64,000 nucleotides of DNA from Setoptus koraiensis (taxonomy: Eukaryota > Arthropoda), in contig CM106586.1 in the NCBI GenBank assembly GCA_048013815.1, positions 16,058,001 through 16,122,000 of the forward strand, in the 5' to 3' direction. Both the position numbers and the translations under genes were made by a program. The notes beneath the pieces were generated by a model. It worked only from the letters and a program-made list of their open reading frames with translations. It made no database searches and had not been told where the DNA came from. Each line of letters starts with the position of its first letter. The stretch's first letter is position 1. Positions 32,054-43,337 of the stretch are shown here, one piece after another.

Positions 32054-33886
32054 ATGTCCTTCTACAGAGCAGGCTTTGTGCTGGTGGGTGCCTACGCTTT
32101 GAAGCTCAATAGTCAATACCAGCAACTAGACAGTGACAATCTTCTACAGTCCACCGACGCCAGTTTAAGACCGTTGCGTAAAGCAACTTTCAAAGCATTA
32201 CCAAGCAGAGAATCTCAAATAAATGCGCTCAAAACTAAACAATTAGACGTGCTAGTAATAGGTGGTGGCGCTACAGGATGCGGTATAGCCCTGGATGCTG
32301 CCACCAGAGGACTTCAAACGGGTCTAGTTGACTTGGACGATTTTGCCAGTGGAGCGTCAAGTAAATCAACCAAGCTCATACATGGCGGTGTCAGATATCT
32401 ACAGAAGGCAATATTCAATTTAGACTACGAACAATTTCATATGGTTCGCGAAGCACTACGCGAACGAGCCAATTTACTCGAGATAGCGCCACATTTGTCC
32501 GCACCATTGCCTATTATGCTGCCAGTTTACAAATGGTACCTTGTACCTTGGTATTGGGCCGGCTTGAAGGCCTATGATCTAGTTGCCGGAAGAAGGAATC
32601 TCAAATCCAGTTACTATCTTGGCCCTAAGAGGGCTCTTGAATTGTTTCCTATGCTCAAGAAAGAAAATCTCTGCGGAGCCATCGTTTATTATGACGGTGC
32701 TCATAACGACTCTAGAATGTGCCTATCGATTGGAATCACAGCGGCAAGATACGGTGCACATGTCGCAAATCATGTTGCTGTCACATCACTAGTTAAAGAT
32801 CCAAAAACTCAAAAGCTTGTAGGCGCTAAGGTGCGCGATCAACTTAGCGGCCAAGAATGGACAATCAAAGCCAAATGTATAGTTAATGCCACGGGACCCC
32901 ATACTGATTCTATAAGACAGATGGATGATCCAAAAGTTCAGAAGATTTGCGAGCCCAGTAGTGGTACACATATTGTACTGCCTGGTTATTATAGCCCAGA
33001 ATCTATGGGTCTTTTAGATCCGATGGCTAAAGACGGCCGTGTAATATTCTTTTTGCCATGGCAAAAGTATACAATAGCGGGAACAACCGACGATTCGTGC
33101 GAGCCATCATTTAATCCTTCGCCCACTGAACACGATATTCAGTTCATTTTACAAGAAGTGAGAAATTATTTAGCGCCTGAAATAGAGGTTCGGCGTAGTG
33201 ATGTTTTAGCCGCTTGGACAGGCATAAGGCCTCTGGTAAGGGATCCATCAAAGCCAAATACCGAGTCTTTATCGCGGAATCACGTTGTACACGTTAGTGA
33301 GAGTGGTCTCGTGACAGTGGCTGGCGGCAAGTGGACCACTTATAGGCAAATGGCAGAGGACGCTGTCGACACTATCATCACTACTCATGATGTTCAACCA
33401 GAACGCGGTTGTCAGACTATAGGATTGGTTTTAGAGGGTGGAGAGCAATGGACACCTACTTTGTATATTGAACTAGTGCAAGATTTCGGCTTCGAACCAG
33501 AGGTTGCACGAAACTTGGCCGAAAGTTATGGCGATAGGGCTTTTGCCGTTGCCAAACTCGCCAAGCCTACCGGTAAGAAGTGGCCTCAAACTGGTGTGAG
33601 AATTCATTCTGAGTTACCGTACATTGAAGCAGAAGTTAGATTTGCAGTTAGAGAATATGCTGCTACAGCGACAGATGTGATAGCGAGGCGATTGCGTCTG
33701 TCATTTTTAAATGCTCGTGCCGCCGAGGAAGCTTTACAGACCATAGTGGACATAATGGCCACTGAATTAAACTGGAGCAAACAAGAAAAAAAGAAGCAAT
33801 TGCAGAATGCTATGACTTTCCTAGAAACGGAGATGGGCTTACATAAAAATATCTACGATGAACATAGTAAAAGGCATCAACACTGA
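32054..33886 (+). CDS. GPD2: Mitochondrial glycerol-3-phosphate dehydrogenase (FAD)
   Basis: This protein has 610 residues. The enzyme oxidises glycerol-3-phosphate to dihydroxyacetone phosphate at the outer face of the inner mitochondrial membrane and passes electrons to ubiquinone (glycerophosphate shuttle). The N-terminus has a short hydrophobic targeting segment. The FAD-binding motif VIGGGATGCG is at 68-77, followed by DDFASGASSKSTKLIHGGVR, typical of the family. LPWQKYTIAGTTD, TGIRPLV and GGKWTTYRQMAEDA are also present. It ends about 20 residues after the conserved C-terminal helical domain. The C-terminal EF-hand pair of the 727-residue vertebrate enzyme is missing, giving a yeast Gut2-like layout without that calcium control. 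It is single-exon. Confidence 0.95.
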   Translation: MSFYRAGFVLVGAYALKLNSQYQQLDSDNLLQSTDASLRPLRKATFKALPSRESQINALKTKQLDVLVIGGGATGCGIALDAATRGLQTGLVDLDDFASGASSKSTKLIHGGVRYLQKAIFNLDYEQFHMVREALRERANLLEIAPHLSAPLPIMLPVYKWYLVPWYWAGLKAYDLVAGRRNLKSSYYLGPKRALELFPMLKKENLCGAIVYYDGAHNDSRMCLSIGITAARYGAHVANHVAVTSLVKDPKTQKLVGAKVRDQLSGQEWTIKAKCIVNATGPHTDSIRQMDDPKVQKICEPSSGTHIVLPGYYSPESMGLLDPMAKDGRVIFFLPWQKYTIAGTTDDSCEPSFNPSPTEHDIQFILQEVRNYLAPEIEVRRSDVLAAWTGIRPLVRDPSKPNTESLSRNHVVHVSESGLVTVAGGKWTTYRQMAEDAVDTIITTHDVQPERGCQTIGLVLEGGEQWTPTLYIELVQDFGFEPEVARNLAESYGDRAFAVAKLAKPTGKKWPQTGVRIHSELPYIEAEVRFAVREYAATATDVIARRLRLSFLNARAAEEALQTIVDIMATELNWSKQEKKKQLQNAMTFLETEMGLHKNIYDEHSKRHQH

Positions 33887-34285
33887 GATCAATCATCACA
33901 CTCCACAGATGCTGCCTGTTGTGTATAATGCAAATTTCTAATCTAATGCAATCATGATGACATTTTGTTAATTACAATAAAAGAATTCTATATATTCTGA
34001 CCGACACATTCTTAAGATCATTATGAGAAGCTTAAGTTCAATTAGTATTTTTTTCTATGATTTTCAGCATCGAGTTAATAAATGCTGATAGGTGGTGGCT
34101 TTTTGTTCTTATATACACATCTTCCTTGCTTCATTCAGTAAATCCGACTCGCGATGATAGTAACGACCATACTCGACCACTTTCAGTGATTGCTCTGATC
34201 AGGATTATGCACGTATATTTGACTTGAATTTCACTGGTATTTGTTGCTTCTTCGTCAATATTTACTCGATTTCGGACAAGAATCA
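33887..34285. other. Convergent gap GPD2 / NK2
   Basis: Presumed 3'UTRs of the two convergent genes, with an AATAAA-type signal near 33977. Nothing else is recognised. Confidence 0.5.
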
Positions 34286-37200
34286 TCACTGCCACCATTG
34301 CACCTGGGGGTGCATCAAAGGGTGGGCATAAGCCATGCTAGGCATCATGTGATTGAAGGGCCCAGGCATGCCGGCCCCGTTTGCCACTGAGGTTATGGCA
34401 GCTATTTCAGCCTCTGTAAATTGTTGGGTACCCATGTTGCCTGCAACGTTCTTGAGAGCACTCGCAATGTCGACTTGTTGACGCTGAGCTTGCATTATAT
34501 TTTGTTGTTGAAGGTGCTGTTGTTGTTGTTGCTGTTGTTGCACAATTGCTGTTGCAGCCGACATTGAGTTAGTTTGAGTATTTGCAGTGATGTCAGTGTT
34601 CGAAGTCTGTGATACCGCCGCTGCTAATTGTGTTAATTGATGGCCAGCACCATTAGACACCATTCCAGTGGGCCCGGATTGCTGATGGCCGTTACTGTTG
34701 GTCTGTAGAGAGCTCACCTGATTTGTAGTGTTGGGGATTGTGGCAAAAGAGAGAGCGGCTCGTCGCTTCTGGTCAGCCAACGCTTGATGCATACCATGAG
34801 CATTGACATGGTCATGAGGATGATGGGAACCCAGATGATGGTGTGACGTGTGATGAGTCGAATGTGGATGCATGTGATGGTGATGGGGTAACGAGTGTAA
34901 CAAACTAGATACGGTGGGGCTCCTCTTTTCGTGTCCGGCCCGTTTGGTTTTATAGCGGTGATTTTGGAACCTGACAAAGTTGGAACAGCAAGAATTGTTT
35001 GATTGAGATTAGTTGAACGAAGGATGCGATTGGTGTGGATAAATAACAATAATATAGCACAACAGCTTACTAACACGCCGTAAATCGGAACTGGACACCA
35101 CACTTGGTCGAATGGTTTTGCTCAATCATAAGCGTTACTGTTTGTTTTGCTACTAGCTTTGTTAGAACTCTATGATTTTTGGTTTTGCTCAGATTGGCCT
35201 CAATCACTCATGCGTATGGCATCAAATCAATTATATGAGGATATGAATATATAATGCCAATAACTAATATCGATCGGCTACGACCAACGTGTGATAGTGA
35301 TGTTGCCGACACTTTGTATTTACACAATGACAGTTGTTGAGGATGAGATGGTATTCAAATCGTTCTCAGCAAACATCCACTCCAATGGAGCTGTGCAAAT
35401 GAACTAGTCTGACCATATCAACAGTCACAACTTTGTCAATTGGTCAACTAATGAAACTTAGTCTCCAAACAATAATCTGACCAAACCAAACAAACAGTGC
35501 TTTACTTGTTTGTTTTAAACTACACACATACACACAAAACTGAGAGCTCGAAGCTATGATAATGTCCCCATCAACAACAATACGGCACTCTCTTTTCCCT
35601 CTCTCGCTTACTCTTCCCAGCCCTTTTCAACTTACCATATCTTTACTTGTGTTGCTGTTAACTGGATGCGATTTGCCAATTGCTCACGTTCTGGGGCCGA
35701 CAGGTAGCGCTGTTGATCGAAGCGTCTCTCCAATTCCGTAGTTTGTGACTTGGAAAATAAGACACGCCTCTTCCTTTTTTTACCACCACCACCCTGATGA
35801 TGGTGACTATGATGATGATGGTGTCCTCCGTTGACATTGGAGCCGTTTCCATTTGAGCCCCCGCTCAATGGTGCTCCAATACCGTGGACGTGGCCAGAGG
35901 CTGCGGCAGCAGCAACGGCAGCGGCCGACACAGCGTGCGCTAAATGGTGTTGATTATTATGCTGATGTGTTAGGTGATTTCTGTGGTGATTATGATGACC
36001 GTAGGGACTGTAGTTATTGTTTGTCTGATTGATATTATTTAGATCATTTAAATCACCAGCCGTTGATGATGATATAGATTCGTCAATCGATGATCCACCT
36101 ACTGATGATATTGGTGATGATGATGCCGATTTGTGATGCAATTGACTTGGCAACAATTGCGATGGATGATGTTGTGGTTGATGATGCATAGCAAGATTTT
36201 GATAATTGTTTTGTAGGAGATGCTGCTGCTGTTGTTGATTGACGGCCGCTTGATTTGTCAATTGATGTTGCATCATTGTATTCATCTGATGATGTTGATT
36301 GTGGTGCTGGTGTTGCTGATGATGCGAATTTGCTGCGGGTATTGTGGTGCCTGTTGTGTTGTTAATCAGTGTCGCTTGTTGAATCTGTTGTTGATGATGA
36401 TTGTTCATCATTTGCTGGTGTGATTGTTGCAAAGAAAGCGTCGTGTTCCCCGTTGTGGCTTGCTGATGCATCTGTCCTAATAGGTGATGATGGTTAGCGG
36501 CTGCTATTGGTGAGGCTAGGCCAGAATTGTTTCCATTATTGTTATTAGTACTATTGTTACTATTACTGGTGTTTGAGCCAGTAGCGGAAACAGTTGCGCT
36601 GTTACCAGTGGTTAAATTACTGCTAGTTGAGGCACTTTTTTGGATGGATTTGTGATGTGTTGTTGAGTTGTTGGTGGTTGTTGTGGTTTTCAATGATAAC
36701 GGGTGATTGTGAGATAATAGATTAGTATTGATTTTAAGATTATGATCGCGACGCAATTTGTTGCAATGTTTGTTTCTTTGATAGTTTTGGTTATGTTGGC
36801 TTTGGTGTTGCTGTTGCGATCTGTGCGCTTGCTGGTGACAAGATAATATACTTCTGCTTTTATCTGCCGACCTTTGCTTAACAAGATTATGATGAGAAGA
36901 GGGCGATCTAACGCGATGCTGTTGATCTGGTCGCCGTTGCTGATTACTAGTGGGCCCGGCAGACGAAACGCTATTTTGATTGTTGTTTCTATTATTATTG
37001 TTACTATCATTGTTATTGTTGTTGTGCGATTTAGATTTAGACGTGGACAAATTCAATATATTGTAGACGCTAAACTTAAGCTGCTGTTCTGCTTTAGAAT
37101 CTCCTAGTGTTTTTAAAGTGTTTCTCTCTACAGGGTTGCCCTGTTGGGCATTGTGGTTATCGTGGTGGTGGTGGTCGTCGTCGTCATCTATATTGAGATA

Positions 37201-37458
37201 ATCGCTGTCGGCAGCCTGATCATCGGCGCCACGCAAACGTTGGTTGCGCCTAGCGGCCGTTACTGACACTGAAGATTCTATCGAGGAACAAATTGATGAG
37301 GCTCGCGAGCTTGATCTAGACGACATTGGCGACGATTGGTCGGCATGTCTGTTGCTGGTGCTATTGTTGTTGTTGTCGTCGATTGACAGCAACATTTCGT
37401 CTTGGTCGTCGTCGTCGTCGTTAGACATGGGCGAGGGTGAACGCGCTGCCGGGCTCAT
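34286..37458 (-). CDS. NK2-class homeobox transcription factor (vnd/Nkx2.2-like)
   Basis: I read this as complement(join(34286..34970, 35636..37458)), 835 residues. The homeodomain (about 561-620) reads [50 protein letters not shown]. It has the NK2-defining Tyr54 and the YKTKRA end of vnd/Nkx2.2. A TN (EH1-like, Groucho-binding) motif FSVYNILNL lies at 129-137. The donor ATATG|gtaag and acceptor tgtcag| fall inside the Trp48 codon of the homeodomain, an intron of 665 bp. The N-terminal 560 residues are mostly poly-Asn, Gln and His. Exon 2 adds a His- and Gln-rich tail. The NK2-specific domain of most Nkx2 proteins is not seen. NK2.2 proteins pattern the ventral nervous system in bilaterians. 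Confidence 0.92.
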
Positions 37459-39856
37459 TGTTGCCGAAATAGTATTTATGTTAGTTGCCTAATAATTATA
37501 ATTGATAATATAGGCTCTATTGTGTTATATATAGGCTAACTGAATTGATTGACTAACTGTTGATTGGAGTAATTAATTAACTAATTGTGTGCTTAATGCT
37601 CATATCTGTTGTTATGTGTGATTTAGATTATATATTAAATTTAAAACTTGATCTCGTCTGATGCAAATGAGAATTGGTGCACCAGTGACCGCTGCGATTG
37701 TTCTATTGGGCCAACAATTCTACGAGTGTGTGCGCGAACTTTGGTTCGATGAGTGACTGCCGCAACGTGCTTTAGTGTTCGCTGGCTTTCATTAGCTAAT
37801 AATTGTGGCGCATCGCTTGTTATTTGTTCGACAATTGAGAGAGCGACTTGTTAGTGGCTCAAGTAAGTGCCGGGCACACAGGGCCCAGCCGAACCGACGA
37901 CCCAGCGAACCTATTGTAGCTCGTATTGGAGCGCGGCGCATGCGCACCGCAACAGTTCGATCAAATTGATCTTGCATTGGTTCTATTATCGCTGATTCTA
38001 TTAGCCTTCTGGTAGCCGCTACCGTTGGCGGCCGGCAGCCATTCTATTAGCGGTATGTGTGCTGGCAGCGCTGCTAACACTTGCGCATGTCATCATGTTC
38101 GCCATTGCGCTGCCTCGCAGCACACACACACACACACTATTGAGTGGAACTCTCCAGTCACAAGTTCGCAGCACAAGTTGGCCCCTCAAGTTTAGTTGTA
38201 CTGCTCTTGTGCGACAAGAGCTACTACCAGTTCTTTATTTGCGGGAGGCGTGCCTTACTAGACCTTACTAGAGTTCGATCCGGTTGCACCGACGAGATGC
38301 GTGCGAGATGCGTACGAGATGGTGCACCGGTGCGCGTCGCGCACCCGATCTATGCGTGCCCAAGCACGCATAGATGCGCCCGGTATGCGTGTGCTGGCCA
38401 CGCCGTGTTGGTGTGTGTGTGCGTGTCGCATGCGCCACTTTGGTGTGTGCTGCATGCGCCATGCTGGGGTGCACACCTATAATGGGCGCACAGGGTTCGG
38501 CGCCCGCTTGTCTGAGCGCGCGCGGTGTCGCGCGAATGGTCCCCGTCCAAATTCTTGGCGCACATTTCTCAGTTTGTGGCACAGTGACAGTGGCCGGCAC
38601 ACAAACACCAGCATGGCACAGTGGCGGGCTCGTCGGGCGCAGTGAAGCGCAAGCGAGCAAGCGGCCCGGCCAACGAGCATGAACGAGCAAACAAAACTAT
38701 CAATTTTCCCTGTCGCTAAACAGCGATTCTTGTTGTTGGAATATTCAACTTTAAACCCACTTTCTACTCTAATGAACGAGCTGCCTCTCGGCCCATTCAA
38801 TGGTGGCCCGCAACTTGTTCAGTTCTCACCAACTAAACAGCCTCAGCGGCCGAACCAACGGGCCGCTGAGGTGCCCAAAAGTCAACGACTGACCGTCTTG
38901 TGGTGTCGCCTGCGCACACACTGCCCATCGTCCTGTCTGTTTGTTTACACGGCTCGCTGGCGTTTTTTATTTTAAGTTTAGTCCGGTCCGGTGAGATGGA
39001 TTGTGTTGCCATGGCAAACAAATCCAAACAGCCTCTGACTGGCCGGCCAACACGCACCGTCTATCTGTCACGGCTGCTTATTAGCCAAATGAGAGCAAAC
39101 AAGTTGAGCAACGCGCAAACATGTCGATGATATTGATACGGCTACTCGTGTTGTTTGCTCGCCGTGTGCTCGCCCTCACCCCAGATACCTGAGATATGCG
39201 AGCCGAGACACACACACACCTTTGCAGTGGCAGCCACTTTGGCACTGGCCCAGTTTAAAGTGCGCCACGACCAGCAACAACGACAACAACATTGCAAACA
39301 ACAAACCACGATAACGGCTCTCTCTCTCTCGGCCGATAACGGCCATCGCGAGAGCAAACACGCCGCTAACGACCAGCGGACACATGTTGATCTCCACCTA
39401 GTGGCCGGCGTCTAACTGCCAATGTGCCCCGAGTTGCAAATCGACGGCCGGGCCGGGCCGGGCAAAAGTTAAAAGTTAAATCTTTCATCAGCTATCACTT
39501 ACTTGTCATCGATACACCCACTTGCGCTCGTTGAGTGGTCAAACTTGTGGTCTCTTGTCGCTGTTTGCTGTAGGCACACCAAATGGCGAGCCCGGTCGCA
39601 AGCAACAGCATGCTCCACATTGCACTCAACTGTTTGCCATCTCGATGACACAGGGGTCTATTTGTGTTTGTCGGCGGGAAAGAATTTGCGATTATTGCTT
39701 TTTAGCCTGGTGCCGAGAGAAAGCAAGCAAAAAAGAATTGATTGTGTGTGTGATGGCGCATATTTGATTATGCTAATGATGCTATGGCAAACATTACATT
39801 CCCCTCTCACCGTCAGCTGCGTTGGCGTCGCTGTGGCTCGCCCATAGGCCACGCAC

Positions 39857-39910
<54 letters not shown>

Positions 39911-40440
39911 CCTACAAAACCCACAAAACCCATAAAGCCTCTCGCAGAGCCCATAGAGCACACACACCGAAGAGCTTCTTCGGGGCATCGTCAGCTCGGG
40001 TTCAAGTTCAAGAGTTGTTCACTTTTGACTCGCTCGTTTGACCATCATAATCGTAGCGCGCATACTTTTGCCCACTATGTCAAATTTGCATATCGTTTCG
40101 CTAATCGATCATCAGTGCTGTTAGCTCACCGCTGTTATAGGTATAGTTATACCTCCACAGCCAGCGACAGGGGCCAGTGAGACGCATGCCAGCATTCCAC
40201 AGAGGCCACTTTGGGACGCCTCAGTACCTGTGCGCCGAGAGCCTATAGGTACTGAGGAATGCCAATGGTCAGATGGACAAATGGTCAAATGGTCAAATGG
40301 TCAAATGGGCAGACGGGCACATCCACTAGCGAGCCTCACCGATGCACAAAACTATTGTAACCACGGGCAATAAATCTCGCTGTCATTGTCTGGCTTGAAT
40401 TTTGATTTAAAATGTGCATCAATGCAGAAATGTGTGCAAC
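37459..40440. other. Non-coding region upstream of the NK2 gene
   Basis: About 3 kb with increasing GC content. It includes many GCGC-containing CA/TG stretches (38060-38640), a (CA)n microsatellite (39853-39909) and a tandem aaatggtc repeat (about 40262-40310). Overlapping 60-140-codon frames on both strands around 38150-38690 show no family sequence. It probably contains the NK2 5'UTR and promoter and, if the polyglutamine gene extends leftward, part of its intron. Confidence 0.45.
39853..39909 (+). repeat. (CA)n microsatellite
   Basis: About 57 bp of near-perfect CA repeat. Confidence 0.95.
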
Positions 40441-41137
40441 TCACCTGTAGTAGTAGTGGTCTGTTGCGATGTGAGTGGGCATTAGGGTGGCTAATTGGTG
40501 TGGATTTGTTGTGCAAACATTGAGTGTGTGAACGTGCGGATGTGCAATAGATTGCAGCGGCGCCAATTGTTGTTCGCTGTGAAGATGTTGTTGCTGTTGC
40601 AAGTGATGATGTTGGTGCTGTTGATGGAGGCGCTGATGATGATCGAGTTCCTGTCTGGCTTGCGGTTGTTGTTGCTGCTGCTGTTGTTGTTGTTGTTGTT
40701 GCTGCGGGTCTACAATAGGCTGCTGCTGTTGGCTCAATTGAATTATGTCGGAATCTTGTTGATTTATGTAGTCAGTGGCTGTTGTTGTTGTTGTTGTTGT
40801 CGTGGGCGCAGACGTCAGCGTCACTGGCGCAGCTGTCAATGTTGTAACGTTGCCATTTTGTTGCCCAATCATTGTAACAGGTGGTGCTGCTGCTGTTGGT
40901 GGTTGTGACACTAGCCGAAGAGTATCCACTGCCACTGTTTGATCGTGTTGTTGTTGTTGCTGCTGACCCATCAATATATGATGATGCATTACGTCATTGG
41001 CGGAGGTGGCGGCCTGATTGATTGTAGAGGCTCTCCAAAATGGCTGCTGCTGCTCATTGCTTGAGGCCAATTGCTGTTGTTGTTGCTGTTGCATATGTTG
41101 TTGTTGTTGTTGTTGTTGCTGCTGCTGTTGTTGTTGT

Positions 41138-41172
<35 letters not shown>

Positions 41173-41526
41173 TTGATGGTGAATGGTCAGAGACAGCTGA
41201 CCGTTCTCGTTGGTGGTATACTGAGGCTCGCACAGGTACTCCTGGTCGCTTGCTGAGTAGCTCGATTGATCCCGTTGCTGTTGTTGTTGTTGTTGTTGAT
41301 GATGCTGGATCTGGTTTGCTGACGGAACTATGTCTTGCTGTTGATTGGTGTCACACTGGTTGACCGGAAGTGCTTGCTGCCTGGACTGTGTTGATTGTGT
41401 CGACGAATCTATTTGTTGTTGCTGGTTGGCTGCTGCTGAATTTGTTAGACAAGAAGAGGAAGAAGACGACATAACGATGGACGCGGTCGTTCTGTTTGCT
41501 TGTTGTTGTTGTTGACTCATTTGCAT
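40441..41526 (-). CDS. Polyglutamine-rich coding exon, partner exons unknown
   Basis: The open frame starts MQMSQQQQQANRTTASIVMS and runs 361 codons. Several Gln tracts (longest about 25-30 residues, DNA about 41080-41175) alternate with ordinary segments such as DQEYLCEPQYTTNENGQLS, VTMIGQQNGNVTTLTAAPVT and THIATDHYYY. The frame runs into a donor-like TACAG|gtgagt at its end and stops one codon later (TGA within the donor). I therefore read it as a first or internal exon of a larger Q-rich, probably nuclear, regulatory protein. No downstream exon could be identified to the left. It does not splice in frame to the NK2 exon. The reverse frames are polyleucine and are discounted. Confidence 0.5.
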
Positions 41527-41578
41527 TTGTCGCTCTTCTCTCTAACGGTACCTGTTTACCTTTATTTCTTGTTTGTGT

Positions 41579-41579
41579 T

Positions 41580-41613
<34 letters not shown>

Positions 41614-41651
41614 TGTGTGTATGTGTGTGTGAGTGTGAGAGTGTGTGTGTG
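41579..41651 (+). repeat. (GT)n microsatellite
   Basis: An imperfect GT repeat of about 70 bp, just upstream of the polyglutamine exon. Confidence 0.9.
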
Positions 41652-42214
41652 TATGTTCTAATAGATTTTACCAAAATAAATAAATAATTAAAAATACTGA
41701 ATATAATAGTAATAATAATAATAATAATAATGATGAAAAATGTGTGATTGATTAATTAGTAAAAAGGGCGCCTACACGCACTCCCGCACACACGCACACA
41801 CACACACACCCGCACGACGCACAACACACACTCACACATACTCACACGCACACCGTCACACATACATAATGTCGGAGACTGGTACGGTCCATAGGAGTAC
41901 ATATAGAGACACATGCTTCATGGCAGTCAATAATAATTACAGTATTGGATTTGTAGTGATGGTAATAATATTAATGAGATAAATTAGATAGAATTATCGT
42001 TAGCTATTTTCAATTATCACTAGTTGGTTGCTTGGCTGATTGATTGGTTATCATAATCAATCGTCGCTTCTAGGGCACATTTATGCGTCGACGGCAACGA
42101 CGGCGACGACGACGTTACATGGCGATTGAAAGAAGAGAGCGAGCGAGAGAAAACTTTGTCAAGCCCACTTTGCCAAGACGACACATACATAAACGTGTCC
42201 CTGTCTTATTGTCT

Positions 42215-42219
<5 letters not shown>

Positions 42220-42288
<69 letters not shown>
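42220..42288 (+). repeat. (CA)n microsatellite
   Basis: A perfect CA dinucleotide run of 69 bp, the longest in the window. Confidence 0.95.
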
Positions 42289-42291
<3 letters not shown>

Positions 42292-42639
42292 GGCGGGTGC
42301 TGGCGCTAGCTATTCGCTAACATTATCATCGCCATTATTATTATTATTACTATTGCCATCGTTGGATGGTTGGCTGGCTCGACGACGACAGCGGCAGCAC
42401 CAGCAGCCGTCGCCAGCCATACGATGTGCCTTGAGATGCTCGATGATTTGCATTTGCACCAAATTAATATTTTATTGCTAACTAGCGAGCGATAAACTAT
42501 GAAAACAACTGCCTGTGTCTATCTCGGCAATTGTGTTGTGATATGGTTGCTGTCTGGTGACAACAATGGAGATAAACAGCACCGAGCGAAACAAGTGACG
42601 CTCGCTCGACACAGCTCACCACAGTGCACACCGAGTAGC

Positions 42640-42705
42640 CATATATGACATATATGAGACATACGAAACATATGAAACATACGAAACATATGAAACATAT
42701 GAGCA
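42640..42705 (+). repeat. ~10-bp tandem repeat (gaaacatayg-like)
   Basis: Five or six imperfect copies of a roughly 10-bp unit (gaaacatacg / gaaacatatg). Confidence 0.8.
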
Positions 42706-43278
42706 ATAGCAACACAATCTAGCAGAAGCATGGACGCGCATACAGAGATTGACAGAGTGAGAGACAGTTGGCTAGACGATTTGGCGAAGCGATCTGCAAG
42801 ACATAGGGCACAGGCAAGACGCAAGAGATATTGTTTGTCGTTGTGTGTGTTTACAATAACAATATATCAATCAATACACACACACACACACACACTGTGA
42901 TATAGCAATAGTGATAGTTATACAAATGGCGATATTGGTTATATCAGCAGTGGTGAGAGAGCATCGGTGGCTCCAACAAACAATGTTAATTTGTTGTTTG
43001 AGCTAAGCTGGCGGTTGCAGCTCGACAGCGACGCGAAACGCGACGACCAAGATACGAAACGAAACGAAACGAAAAGAAACGCAATACACGAATAATAAAT
43101 AAACGACGACGACGACCAATTGTGTTGAGCCAAATCAGATCAAATGGCGAGATGCAAAGGCGCGATTAGATGATAGATGATTGCGTCCTATGGCGCATAC
43201 AGCCCAAAGTCACCTAATAGTGGCACCAGTATAGCACAACAAACAAGTGTCACACAGTATGTACAATGCATCGTGTCA

Positions 43279-43337
43279 CCACTAATATCATAGCCACTAA
43301 TATCATAGCCACTAATATCATAGCCACTAATATCATG
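43279..43337 (+). repeat. 15-bp tandem repeat with TAAT core
   Basis: Four copies of ccactaatatcatag, nearly perfect. Each unit includes a homeodomain-type TAAT core. Confidence 0.9.

Noticed and set aside
38260-38300. tRNA B-box-like gttcgatcc
   Set aside because: No matching A box, acceptor stem or cloverleaf could be built.
37400-40445. Splicing of the polyglutamine exon directly to the NK2 first exon
   Set aside because: The only acceptor-like site (near 37490) gives a stop after three codons in that phase.
40495-41363. Polyleucine/polyvaline/polycysteine frames on the plus strand
   Set aside because: They are antisense translations of the polyglutamine exon.
42083-42481. Frame with a long His-Thr repeat
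   Set aside because: It is produced by the (CA)n microsatellite and the rest is unrecognisable.
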